In this document: one piece after another, positions 45,137-54,995 of the stretch
Position numbering within the stretch: position 1 is the stretch's first letter
How the letters are laid out: each line of letters begins with the position of its first letter
Source of the DNA: Solimonas sp047605265
Lineage (GTDB): Bacteria; Pseudomonadota; Gammaproteobacteria; Nevskiales; Nevskiaceae
Assembly: GCA_047605265.1 (NCBI GenBank)
Contig: JASGFY010000009.1
Coordinates: forward strand, 1-64,000
Direction of reading: 5' to 3'
DNA length: 64,000 nt
The notes under the pieces: generated by a model
Told to the model about the DNA's origin: nothing
Database searches by the model: none
The model's input: the letters and a program-made list of their open reading frames with translations, nothing else
Program-made: the position numbers and the translations under genes

Positions 45137-46539
45137 GGCGCAGTCACCGCGAAGGCCACGTGCGTTACACCCCCTTTCTTGCAGCCGGTCTGGCGGCTGG
45201 CATGGCCGCGGCGGTCTTCGCCGGCGATGCGCTCGCCTTGCCGAGCGTGTTCCCGACCGGCACGACGCGCTATGTGCCCGGCAAGGCGTACAACTCGTTC
45301 GTCCTGTTCACCGGCGGCGACAAGGTTGCGCGCCTGATCGATCTCGACGGCAATGTCGTGCATCAGTGGCCCGATGCGGGCTCCCTGAGCACGCTGCTCG
45401 ATCCCGCGCTCGTGCACGGCGAGCGTGGCCACGTGCTCGTGACGCTCGAGACCATCGATGGCAAGGGCACCGACCTCGTGCCCGGCCAGGTGACGGCGCA
45501 GATTTCCAAGACGATCGGCGAGCTGGACTGGAGCGGCAAGACCTTGTGGACGTTCGGGCCGAAAGCGCCGGACGGCCTCGCACGCCAGCATCACGACTGG
45601 GCGCGGCTGCCGAACGGCAACACGGCCGTGCTCGCCAACCTCGTCCACGCGGTGCCGGGTTTCAAGCAGCCGCGCCTGCTCGACGACGTGATCTATGAAG
45701 TCGATCCCTCCGGCGCGATCGTCTGGCGCTGGGTCGCGGCCGAGCATATCGGCGAGTTCGGCTTCACACCGGAGCAGCTCGAGATCGTCAAGAGCGACGC
45801 GAGCGCCGACTACCTGCACTTCAACAATCTGAAGCCCGTGGGGCCGAACCACTGGTTCCGCGATGGCGACACGCGCTTCGCGCCGGACAATCTGCTGGTC
45901 GATTCGCGCAACGCGAATTTCATTGCGATCATCGAGCGCAAGACCGGCAGGGTCGTCTGGCGGCTCGGTCCGGACTACGAACGTGCACGGCATCCCGACG
46001 TGCGGCTCGAGAGCAAGGTGCCGCGCCCGCTGGACCGCACCAGCGGCCAGCACGACGCGCACGTGATCCCGGAAGGTCTGCCCGGTGCGGGCAATATCCT
46101 GGTCTTCGACAACGAGGGCGAAGGTGGTTACCCGCCTTTGCCGCTGGCGGTCACCGGCGGCTCGCGCGTGCTGGAGATCGATCCGGTGAAGAAGGAGATC
46201 GTCTGGCAGTACACCGGCGAGGATTCCGGCGGTCCGGCCTGGTCGTTCCGCAGCGCGTTCATCAGTGACGCACGGCGGCTTCCGAACGGCAACACCTTCA
46301 TCGACGAGGGCCAGAACGGCCGCCTGTTCCAGGTGACGCCGGCGGGCGAGATCGTCTGGGAATACGTCAATCCGTATCCGCGCCGCGGCACGGATGCGCA
46401 GAGCGGCAGGCCGAGCGTCAATTACTCGCTGTACCGCGCGCAGCCGGTGCCGTACGACTGGGTGCCGGCGGGCACGCCGCGCAGCGAGAAGCCGGTGACG
46501 CCGCCGGACAATACGCAGTTCCGCTTGCCGGGCGGGTGA
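45133..46539 (+). CDS. Arylsulfotransferase (ASST)-like periplasmic protein
   Basis: 468 residues with signal peptide (AAGLAAGMAAAVFAGDALA). TRYVPGKAYNSFVLFTGGDK then VARLIDLDGNVVHQWPDAGS, DLARQHHDWARLPNGNT-type blades and GQHDAHVIPEG, LVFDNEGEGG, RRLPNGNTFIDEGQNGRLFQ form the six-bladed propeller of ASST-family proteins. True ASST moves sulfate from an aryl sulfate to a phenol; the conserved His in QHHDW and HDAHV are candidates for the sulfo-His intermediate. Relatives may have other roles. It follows the sigma-54 activator and precedes SMP-30. Start ATG 45133; GTG 45160 also possible. Confidence 0.78.
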   Translation: MRRSHREGHVRYTPFLAAGLAAGMAAAVFAGDALALPSVFPTGTTRYVPGKAYNSFVLFTGGDKVARLIDLDGNVVHQWPDAGSLSTLLDPALVHGERGHVLVTLETIDGKGTDLVPGQVTAQISKTIGELDWSGKTLWTFGPKAPDGLARQHHDWARLPNGNTAVLANLVHAVPGFKQPRLLDDVIYEVDPSGAIVWRWVAAEHIGEFGFTPEQLEIVKSDASADYLHFNNLKPVGPNHWFRDGDTRFAPDNLLVDSRNANFIAIIERKTGRVVWRLGPDYERARHPDVRLESKVPRPLDRTSGQHDAHVIPEGLPGAGNILVFDNEGEGGYPPLPLAVTGGSRVLEIDPVKKEIVWQYTGEDSGGPAWSFRSAFISDARRLPNGNTFIDEGQNGRLFQVTPAGEIVWEYVNPYPRRGTDAQSGRPSVNYSLYRAQPVPYDWVPAGTPRSEKPVTPPDNTQFRLPGG

Positions 46540-46579
46540 GGCACCGGCTTTCTCAAGCACCGAATCCGAAGGGAGAACT

Positions 46580-47527
46580 ATGAAGCTGCATCTACGTCAG
46601 CTGGTGGCCGTGGCCGCCTTGTCGGGCGCGTCGCTCGCGCAGGCCGCCACCGATCGAACGCCGGCGATCGACGGTGTCGTCGCCGCCGACACGCCGATCG
46701 AATTCATCAAGGATGGCTTCGAGGGCACCGAGGGACCGATCGCGCTGTCCGACGGCAGCCTGCTGTTCACCGAGACGCGCGCGAACCGCATCACGAAGAT
46801 CGCCGTCGACGGCACGACGAGCACCTTCCTCGATAATACCAACGGTTCGAACGCGCTCGCGTTCAACGGCGAGCGCGAGCTGATCAGCGTGCAGACGGTG
46901 AAGCCGCAGGTCGGCGTGATCTGGCCGGCCGATCGCGTCCGCGTGCTCGCCGCCGACTTCGAAGGCGCGCCGCTGCTGCGGCCGAACGATCTGGTCGTCG
47001 ACAAGACCGGCGGCGTCTATTTCAGCGACCCCGGCGTGGCGCCGAAGCCCGGCGAGCCGCAGCCGGTGAAGTCGCTCTATTACGTGAGCGCGGCCGGCAA
47101 GCTGACGCGGCTGGCCACCGACATCGACCGGCCGAACGGCGTGCAGCTCTCGCCCGACGAGAAGACGCTCTACGTCGCCAATACGTCCGGCGAATTCCTG
47201 CTCGCCTACGACATCGTCAAGCCGGGCCAGCTCGGGCAGCGGCGCGATTTCGCCAAGCTCGCCGGCTACCGGCAGACCGACAACGGTTGGGCGAGCGGCG
47301 CCGACGGGCTGGCCGTCGACGCGAAGGGCCGCGTCTACGTCGCCACCAACGTCGGCATCGAAGTGTTCAGCGCCAAGGGGCAGGCGCTCGGCATCGTCGA
47401 GCTGCCGAAGCAGCCGCAGAACATCGCGTTCGCCGGACCGGGCAAGCACACGCTGTACGCGGTCGGCCGCGGCGCGGCGTATCGCATCAAGACGCTGACC
47501 GCGGGCTACGCGGGCCGCGCCAAGTAG
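46580..47527 (+). CDS. SMP-30/gluconolactonase-family protein, exported
   Basis: 315 residues with signal peptide (LVAVAALSGASLAQAATD). DGFEGTEGPIALSDGSLLFT then ETRANRITKIAVDG (first metal ligand Glu), LRPNDLVVDKTGGVYFSDPG (Asn, Asp) and RPNGVQLSPDEKTLYVANTS with ADGLAVDAKGRVYVATNVGI are the SMP-30/LRE propeller motifs. It binds Ca or Zn and hydrolyses lactones. 40 bases after the ASST gene with AAGGGAGAAC before the ATG. Perhaps it opens a lactone formed after desulfation; speculative. Confidence 0.88.
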   Translation: MKLHLRQLVAVAALSGASLAQAATDRTPAIDGVVAADTPIEFIKDGFEGTEGPIALSDGSLLFTETRANRITKIAVDGTTSTFLDNTNGSNALAFNGERELISVQTVKPQVGVIWPADRVRVLAADFEGAPLLRPNDLVVDKTGGVYFSDPGVAPKPGEPQPVKSLYYVSAAGKLTRLATDIDRPNGVQLSPDEKTLYVANTSGEFLLAYDIVKPGQLGQRRDFAKLAGYRQTDNGWASGADGLAVDAKGRVYVATNVGIEVFSAKGQALGIVELPKQPQNIAFAGPGKHTLYAVGRGAAYRIKTLTAGYAGRAK

Positions 47528-47589
47528 TCGCAGGCCATCAATACATGAACTTATCCAGATCACTCCGCATCTCACACGAGCTCAGAACC

Positions 47590-48036
47590 ATGAAGAAAAT
47601 CCTCCTGCCCGCGCTGTTTTCCGCCATCGCGTTCACGGCGTTTGCGCCGCTGTCGTTCGCACAGACGGCCGCGCCGGCCGCCGCGAAGGCGCCGGCGTTC
47701 AAGGCCCATGTGCTGAACCGCGCCGAGGTCGATGCGTTGTTCCAGCACCCGGAAAACGTTCTGGTCATCGACGTGCGCCGGCCGGACGAGCTGACGAGCA
47801 AGGGCGGCTTCCCGGTCTATCTGAGCGTGCAGAACGATCAGGTCGAGCAAAGCCTCAAGTGGATTCCGAAGGGCCGCACGCTGCTGGTCGTCTCGAATCA
47901 CGCGGCCCGTGCCGGCAAGGTCGCCGACCTGCTCAAGGACAGGGGCTTCAAGGTCGCCGGCGCCGCCGGCGTGCAGCTGTACGAGCAGGAAGGCGGCACG
48001 CTGCTGAAGGTCGCGCCGCCGGCGCCGAAGTCCTGA
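47590..48036 (+). CDS. Exported rhodanese-like protein lacking the catalytic cysteine
   Basis: 148 residues with signal peptide (LPALFSAIAFTAFAPLSFAQ). ENVLVIDVRRPDELTSKGGF is the conserved rhodanese Asp/Arg start, and KGRTLLVVSNHAARAGKVAD the active-site loop, but the usual nucleophilic Cys (C-x-x-G-x-R) is replaced: SNHAARAG. It may bind a persulfide-like ligand or act structurally rather than as a sulfurtransferase. Position in the operon suggests a link to sulfur chemistry. ATG 47590 chosen for the signal peptide. Confidence 0.82.
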   Translation: MKKILLPALFSAIAFTAFAPLSFAQTAAPAAAKAPAFKAHVLNRAEVDALFQHPENVLVIDVRRPDELTSKGGFPVYLSVQNDQVEQSLKWIPKGRTLLVVSNHAARAGKVADLLKDRGFKVAGAAGVQLYEQEGGTLLKVAPPAPKS

Positions 48037-48062
48037 TCGCCTGAATCGCCGGAGACGCCGCC

Positions 48063-48959
48063 ATGCCGACGCCGCGCAAGACCGCCGCCGATTTTCACCC
48101 GGACGTGCTGAAACTCTTCGATCGCTACGTGCACGGCGATCTTTCGCGACGCGGCTTTCTCAGCCAGGCCGCGCGCTACGCCGCCGCGGGTCTCGGCGCC
48201 GAAGCCCTGCTCGAAGCGCTGAACCCGCGCTTCGCGTACGCGCAGCAGGTCGCGCCGGACGATGCGCGGCTGAAAGCCGCTTACGTGCAGATCGATTCGC
48301 CGCAAGGCTACGGCAAGCTGAAGGCTTATCTCGCGCAGCCGACGCAGGCGAAGGGTCCGCTGCCGGTGGTGCTCGTCGTGCACGAGAACCGCGGCCTGAA
48401 TCCGCACATCGAGGACATCGCGCGGCGTCTGGCGCTCGATGGCTTCATCGCGCTGGCGCCGGACGCGCTGACGCCGCTCGGCGGCTATCCGGGCGACGAG
48501 GACAAGGCGCGCGAGCTGTTCACGAAGCTCGACCAGACGAAGACGCGTGAGGATTTCGTCGCGGCCGCGAATCATCTGCGCACGCTCAAGGGCGGCAACG
48601 GCAGGCTGGGCGTCGTCGGCTTCTGCTACGGCGGCGGCATCGCCAACCTGCTGGCGACGCGCCTGCCGGAGCTGAAGGCGGCGGTGCCGTTCTACGGCGC
48701 GCAGCCGGACGCCGCCGACGTGCCGAAGATCAAGGCGTCGCTGCTGCTGCAGTACGCCGGCGCCGACGATCGGATCAATGCCGGCTGGCCGACGTACGAA
48801 ACCGCGCTGAAGGCGGCGCACGTCGACTATCAGGCCTACGTCTATCCGGGCGTGCAGCACGGCTTCAACAACGACACGACGCCGCGCTACGACGAGGCCG
48901 CCGCGCGGCTGGCCTGGCAGCGCACCGTCGAATTCTTCAACCAGCATCTGCGCGGCTGA
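48063..48959 (+). CDS. Dienelactone hydrolase-family protein with Tat-like signal
   Basis: 298 residues. SRRGFLSQAARYAAAGLGAE resembles a Tat signal after a 28-residue leader. The alpha/beta hydrolase core has LVVHENRGLNPHIEDIARRL (Glu), LGVVGFCYGGGIANLLATRL with the nucleophilic Cys in GFCYGG, YAGADDRINAGWPTY (Asp) and YPGVQHGFNNDTTPRYDEAA (His), the dienelactone hydrolase triad. It would hydrolyse lactones or cyclic esters in the periplasm, perhaps next to SMP-30. Start ATG 48063, 26 bases after the rhodanese stop. Confidence 0.9.
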   Translation: MPTPRKTAADFHPDVLKLFDRYVHGDLSRRGFLSQAARYAAAGLGAEALLEALNPRFAYAQQVAPDDARLKAAYVQIDSPQGYGKLKAYLAQPTQAKGPLPVVLVVHENRGLNPHIEDIARRLALDGFIALAPDALTPLGGYPGDEDKARELFTKLDQTKTREDFVAAANHLRTLKGGNGRLGVVGFCYGGGIANLLATRLPELKAAVPFYGAQPDAADVPKIKASLLLQYAGADDRINAGWPTYETALKAAHVDYQAYVYPGVQHGFNNDTTPRYDEAAARLAWQRTVEFFNQHLRG

Positions 48960-49004
48960 TGGGCCGCGCTGTTTTTTCCATCACTGGCAAGCAAGGGGGT
49001 AACG

Positions 49005-50021
49005 ATGTGGAAGCAACTGCGGTCCAATAAAACGCTGCTGTCGATCGCCGCGGCGCTGGCGCTGCCGCTGTCGGCGCACGCCGCTTCGTATGAGCTGCTG
49101 AATGTTTCGTACGATCCGACGCGCGAGCTGTACCAGAACATCAACAAGGCATTCGTGGCCGACTACAAGGCCAAGACCGGCGACACGGTGACGGTCCAGC
49201 AGTCGCACGGCGGCTCCGGCGCGCAGGCGCGCTCGGTCGTCGACGGGGCCGACGCCGACGTCGTGACGCTGGCGCTGGCCGCCGACATCGACGGCATCGC
49301 CGCGAAGGCGAAGCTGCTCTCGCCCGACTGGCAGTCGCGCCTGCCGAACAACTCGTCGCCGTACGTCTCGACGATCATCTTCCTCGTGCGCAAGGGCAAC
49401 CCGAAGCACATCAAGGACTGGGATGATCTGATCAAGCCGGGCGTCAGCGTCATCACGCCGAACCCGAAGACCTCGGGTGGCGCGCGCTGGAACTACCTCG
49501 GAGCGTATTCCTACGCGCTGAAGAAGAATGGCGGTGACGAAGCCAAGGCGGAAGCCTTTCTGAAGGCGCTGTACAAGAACGTGCCGGTGCTCGACTCCGG
49601 CGCGCGCGGCTCGACGGTGACGTTCGCGCAGCGCGGCTTGGGCGACGTGCTGATCGCCTGGGAGAACGAGGCGTTCCTGGCGCTCGACGAATTCGGCAAG
49701 GACAAGTTCGATATCGTCGCGCCGCCGACGTCGATCCTGGCCGAGCCGCCGGTCGCGGTGGTCGACAAGGTCGTCGACAAGAAGGGCACGCGCAAGGTCG
49801 CCGAGGCGTATCTGAACTTCCTCTACACGGACGAAGCGCAGGAAATCATCGCCAAGAACCACTACCGGCCGCGCAATCCGGCGATCGCCGCGAAGTACGC
49901 GAGCCAGTTCCCCAAGCTGACGCTCAGCACGATCGCGGATTTCGGCGGCTGGACCAAGGTACAGGCCACGCACTTCGCCGACGGCGGCGTGTTCGACAAG
50001 ATCTACCAGCCGGCGCAGTAA
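49005..50021 (+). CDS. Periplasmic sulfate-binding protein (Sbp/CysP family), orphan
   Basis: 338 residues with signal peptide (SIAAALALPLSAHAAS). YELLNVSYDPTRELYQNINK, QSHGGSGAQARSVVDGADAD and VVTLALAADID, then NPKTSGGARWNYLGAYSYAL and LDSGARGSTVTFAQRGLGDV are the sulfate/thiosulfate-binding protein motifs. It normally feeds the CysTWA ABC importer, but neither permease nor ATPase is here. After it a strong terminator ends the cluster. Its place suggests it captures sulfate released by the operon enzymes. Start ATG 49005 after AAGGGGG. Confidence 0.93.
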   Translation: MWKQLRSNKTLLSIAAALALPLSAHAASYELLNVSYDPTRELYQNINKAFVADYKAKTGDTVTVQQSHGGSGAQARSVVDGADADVVTLALAADIDGIAAKAKLLSPDWQSRLPNNSSPYVSTIIFLVRKGNPKHIKDWDDLIKPGVSVITPNPKTSGGARWNYLGAYSYALKKNGGDEAKAEAFLKALYKNVPVLDSGARGSTVTFAQRGLGDVLIAWENEAFLALDEFGKDKFDIVAPPTSILAEPPVAVVDKVVDKKGTRKVAEAYLNFLYTDEAQEIIAKNHYRPRNPAIAAKYASQFPKLTLSTIADFGGWTKVQATHFADGGVFDKIYQPAQ

Positions 50022-50065
50022 TCGGGGAAAGGGAAGCGCCACGCATCGCAGGATGCGCGGCGTCA

Positions 50066-50118
50066 AGCCGCCCGGCGGCACGGCTCGGATCGAGCGGTGC
50101 CGCCGGGCGGCTTTTTTT
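50066..50118 (+). terminator. Strong intrinsic terminator after the sulfate-binding protein gene
   Basis: AGCCGCCCGGCGGCAC (50066-50081) pairs perfectly with GTGCCGCCGGGCGGCT (50097-50112), followed by a run of T (50112-50118). The loop itself can form a small GCTCG/CGAGC stem. Confidence 0.95.
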
Positions 50119-50317
50119 GCGTTGAGGGCCTGGGCAACGCGATGCAACTGTTCCCGCGTGCGGTGCGGAGCGCGGGGAGAAACCCGTCAAGCCCGCAATG
50201 ACGCACTGTTGTCCGGAACGTTGCCAGGCAAGGCGCACCAGCGCCGCCGCCGCATTTCGACGCGAAGCGAAAACGTTCCGGACCGCAATGCGCATGACGG
50301 GACTGCGCGGCGTTTCC

Positions 50318-52321
50318 CTAGCGAATGCTGATGCGCGGTGGTGCCGCCGCGGGCTCCGGGATCGGCAGCGGCACGATGTGCATCGCGCGGCCGCCGATTT
50401 CCAGACGCTGCTGCACGGCGAGCGGCATCTGGTTGTGCAGCCAACGCGTCAGCAGGTTCTCGTTGCCGAACACCAGCTTGCTGGCGAAGACCGTTGCCTT
50501 CGGAAAGTCCTCGAAGACTGTCGGCAGCAGCGCTATCAGCTCGCCGAGCGGATCGCCGCCGTAGGCCTGGTAGGTCTTGGCGGCGAGGCCGCGGCTCGCG
50601 CAGTAGCTGGTGAAGTAGTTCAGCGAGTTCTCGATGCGCGCGCGCAGGCTCTTGAGCGTGCGCTCGCTGTTGAACGACTCCTTGTCGACCTCGCCGATCG
50701 ACACGAACGCGAAGTTGCGGAAGCGGCCGGGGAAAGTGTCGAGCACCCAGCGCAAGGCGTGCATGCCCGCGCCGCGGCTGTTGCCGACGAGGATCACGGC
50801 GGTGTCGTCGGCCGGATCGGTGGCGATCGGCTTGGCGTCCTCGTCCCAGTCCGGTTTGATCGCGTAGGCCTGGTCGACGCGCAACATCAGCTGGCGGATG
50901 TACTCGTAGTGGCGGTGGATCAGCAGGCAGAAGCCGACCACGCCGCTGGTGATCAGCACGGTTACCCAGCCGCCGAGCATGAGCTTCTCGGCGAGGATCA
51001 CGACGAGGATCGCGGCGCAGACGACGAAGCCGAGCGCGGCCATCGCGAACTTGCCTTTCCAGTCGAGACGATACAGGCGCTGCTCCCACCAGTGCCGGCA
51101 CAGGCCGAACAGCGACAGCGAGAAGGTCAGGAACACGTTGATGCTGTACAGCACGACCAGCAGGCCGACCTGGCCGCGGGTCAGCAGCAGGATGACGAGC
51201 GCGGCGACGCCCATGACGAGCACGCCGTTCTGCGTGACCATGCGGCTCGACAGCTGGCGGAACTGGCGCGGCACCCAGTGGTCGGCGGCCATGCTGGCGA
51301 GCACCGACGGGCCGCCGAGGAAGCCGGTGTTGGCGGCCACCAGCAGCAGCCCGGCCTCGAGCGCTAGGACCACGGCGAGCACGATGCCGGACGTGTGCGC
51401 GCTCCACGACAGGCTGTCGAGGATCGCGCGGAAGGTCACCGCGTTGAGCGTCTGACCCGGCACGTGTTCGGCGCCCCACAGCAGGTAGAGCAGGATGATG
51501 CCGCCGGCGGTGAAGGCCAGCGACAGCGCCATGTAGGCCATCGTCCAGTGGCCGGTGCGCACGCGCGGCTCGGCCAGCATGTTGATGTTGTTCGATACCG
51601 CCTCGATGCCGGTATACGTGCCGGCGCCGACCGAATACGCGCGCAGGAACAGCGCGACGGCGAACATCCAGCCGGACTCGCGGGTCAGCTGCAGGGTTTC
51701 GCTCCAGGTCGTCGCGACCATGCCGCCGAGCCCGTCGGCGTGATAGCTGATGCCGTAGATGATCAGGAAGGCGTGCGTGACGAAGAAGCCGAGGAAGATC
51801 GGCGCGAGGATGGCGATCGATTCCTTCATGCCGCGCATGTTGAGGACGATGAGCAGCACGATCACGCCGATCTCGGCGCCGAGCTTGTAGATCTGCGCGT
51901 TGCCCGAGAACAGGCTGAACAGCGCGTCGGTGCCGCTGGCGACCGAGATGGCGATCGTCAGCACATAGTCGACGATCAGCGCCGAGCCGGAGATCAGGCC
52001 GGCATGCTTGCCGATCAGCTGCGTCGCCGCCTTGTAGCCGCCGCCGCCGGACGGGAACAGCTCGATGACCTGGTTGTAGGCCAGCGAAATGATGAAGACG
52101 GTCAGTGCCGTGGCACCGGCCAGGTAGAGCGCGATGTGCGCGTGGCCGCCGAGCGCGAGAAAGGCCTCTTCGGGACCGTAGCACGACGACGACAGGCCGT
52201 CGGCGCCGAGGCCGATCCACGCCAAGAACGCCACCAGCACGATGTGCTGGCGGGTCTTGGGATCGAACGGGTCCAGCTTCTTGCCGAGGATCAGGCGCCA
52301 GAGGCCGCGCAATGCGCTCAT
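50318..52321 (-). CDS. APC-family permease, KimA-like (potassium uptake candidate)
   Basis: 667 residues: 12 membrane segments (about 25-450) and a cytoplasmic C-terminal domain of about 200 residues, as in KimA (YdaO), a proton-potassium symporter. IGLGADGLSSSCYGPEEAFL at about 36-55 is close to the KimA/YdaO signature, and AVSNNINMLAEPRVRTG and VLMGVAALVILLLTRGQVG-type segments fit. The soluble tail (TDPADDTAVILVGNSRGAGM then HALRWVLDTFP) has a nucleotide-binding look similar to universal-stress folds. Start ATG 52321. The KimA link rests on layout and motif; substrate unproven. Confidence 0.8.
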   Translation of the reverse strand: MSALRGLWRLILGKKLDPFDPKTRQHIVLVAFLAWIGLGADGLSSSCYGPEEAFLALGGHAHIALYLAGATALTVFIISLAYNQVIELFPSGGGGYKAATQLIGKHAGLISGSALIVDYVLTIAISVASGTDALFSLFSGNAQIYKLGAEIGVIVLLIVLNMRGMKESIAILAPIFLGFFVTHAFLIIYGISYHADGLGGMVATTWSETLQLTRESGWMFAVALFLRAYSVGAGTYTGIEAVSNNINMLAEPRVRTGHWTMAYMALSLAFTAGGIILLYLLWGAEHVPGQTLNAVTFRAILDSLSWSAHTSGIVLAVVLALEAGLLLVAANTGFLGGPSVLASMAADHWVPRQFRQLSSRMVTQNGVLVMGVAALVILLLTRGQVGLLVVLYSINVFLTFSLSLFGLCRHWWEQRLYRLDWKGKFAMAALGFVVCAAILVVILAEKLMLGGWVTVLITSGVVGFCLLIHRHYEYIRQLMLRVDQAYAIKPDWDEDAKPIATDPADDTAVILVGNSRGAGMHALRWVLDTFPGRFRNFAFVSIGEVDKESFNSERTLKSLRARIENSLNYFTSYCASRGLAAKTYQAYGGDPLGELIALLPTVFEDFPKATVFASKLVFGNENLLTRWLHNQMPLAVQQRLEIGGRAMHIVPLPIPEPAAAPPRISIR

Positions 52322-52486
52322 CGAGGGTCGGTCTTGGGGCGAAGCGGTCGATTCTAGCACCGTGCCCGCCGGCTGATTAAAAGTTGCCCTATCGCTGTCA
52401 TCGGCCGGCGCGTACAATTCACGCCCTTTTTGCGCGACCGCGTGAAATCCTTTGCTTTGCCGGCCTTCCGCCGGCCCCGGTGCCCC

Positions 52487-54322
<1,836 letters not shown>

Positions 54323-54332
54323 TGGGTTGATC

Positions 54333-54360
54333 CCCTCTCCCCGCGTGAGCAGGGAGAGGG
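54333..54360 (+). repeat. CCCTCTCC/GGAGAGGG intergenic hairpin
   Basis: CCCTCTCCC (54333-54341) and GGGAGAGGG (54352-54360) form a 9-bp stem between typA and the exporter gene. The CCTCTCC...GGAGAGG type is a common dispersed intergenic repeat in proteobacteria; a weak terminator role is also possible. Confidence 0.5.
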
Positions 54361-54369
54361 AGTTTCGCG

Positions 54370-54984
54370 ATGAATCTGGCGTCTCCCTATCTGCAGGGCC
54401 TCGTCCTCAGCGCCGGCCTGATCATCGCGATCGGTGCGCAGAACGCCTTCGTGCTGCGCCAGGGCCTGCGCCGCGAGCACGTCTTCGTCGTCGCGACGAT
54501 CTGCTTCGTCTCCGACGCGCTGCTGATCGCGCTCGGCTGCGCCGGCTTCGGCACGCTGGTGCAGGCGCATCCGGCGCTGATCGCCGCGGTGCGCTGGATC
54601 GGCGCCGCGTTCCTGATCGTCTACGGCGCGCGCAGCGCCTGGGCGGCGCTGCGCGCGTCGTCGCTGGAAGCCGCCGGCCCTGTCGCGGCGATGAGCCGGC
54701 GCAAGGCGATCGCCAGCGTGCTCGCGCTGACCTGGCTCAATCCGCACGTCTATCTCGACACCGTGCTGCTGGTCGGCGGTCTCGCCGGCCGTTATCCGGC
54801 GACACCGCGCGTTGCCTTCGCGCTCGGTGCGACCACGGTGTCGGCGCTGTGGTTCTACGGCCTCGCCTGCGGCGCCGGCCGGCTCGCGCCGTTGTTTCGC
54901 AGGCCGCTGACTTGGCGCGTGCTCGATCTGGGCATCGCCGTGACGATGTGGTCAATCGCCGTGGGCCTGCTGGGCGGCGGCTGA
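54370..54984 (+). CDS. LysE/ArgO-family amino-acid exporter
   Basis: 204 residues, six membrane segments. GLVLSAGLIIAIGAQNAFVL at the N-terminus with the GAQN motif, and LTWLNPHVYLDTVLLVGGLA, are the ArgO/LysE signatures. It exports basic amino acids such as arginine or lysine. No LysG/ArgP regulator is adjacent. Start ATG 54370 (MNLASPYLQGLV), following the 9-bp hairpin and overlapping its leader; ribosome site is the purine-rich right arm. Confidence 0.9.
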   Translation: MNLASPYLQGLVLSAGLIIAIGAQNAFVLRQGLRREHVFVVATICFVSDALLIALGCAGFGTLVQAHPALIAAVRWIGAAFLIVYGARSAWAALRASSLEAAGPVAAMSRRKAIASVLALTWLNPHVYLDTVLLVGGLAGRYPATPRVAFALGATTVSALWFYGLACGAGRLAPLFRRPLTWRVLDLGIAVTMWSIAVGLLGGG

Positions 54985-54995
54985 ACTGCGCGCGT

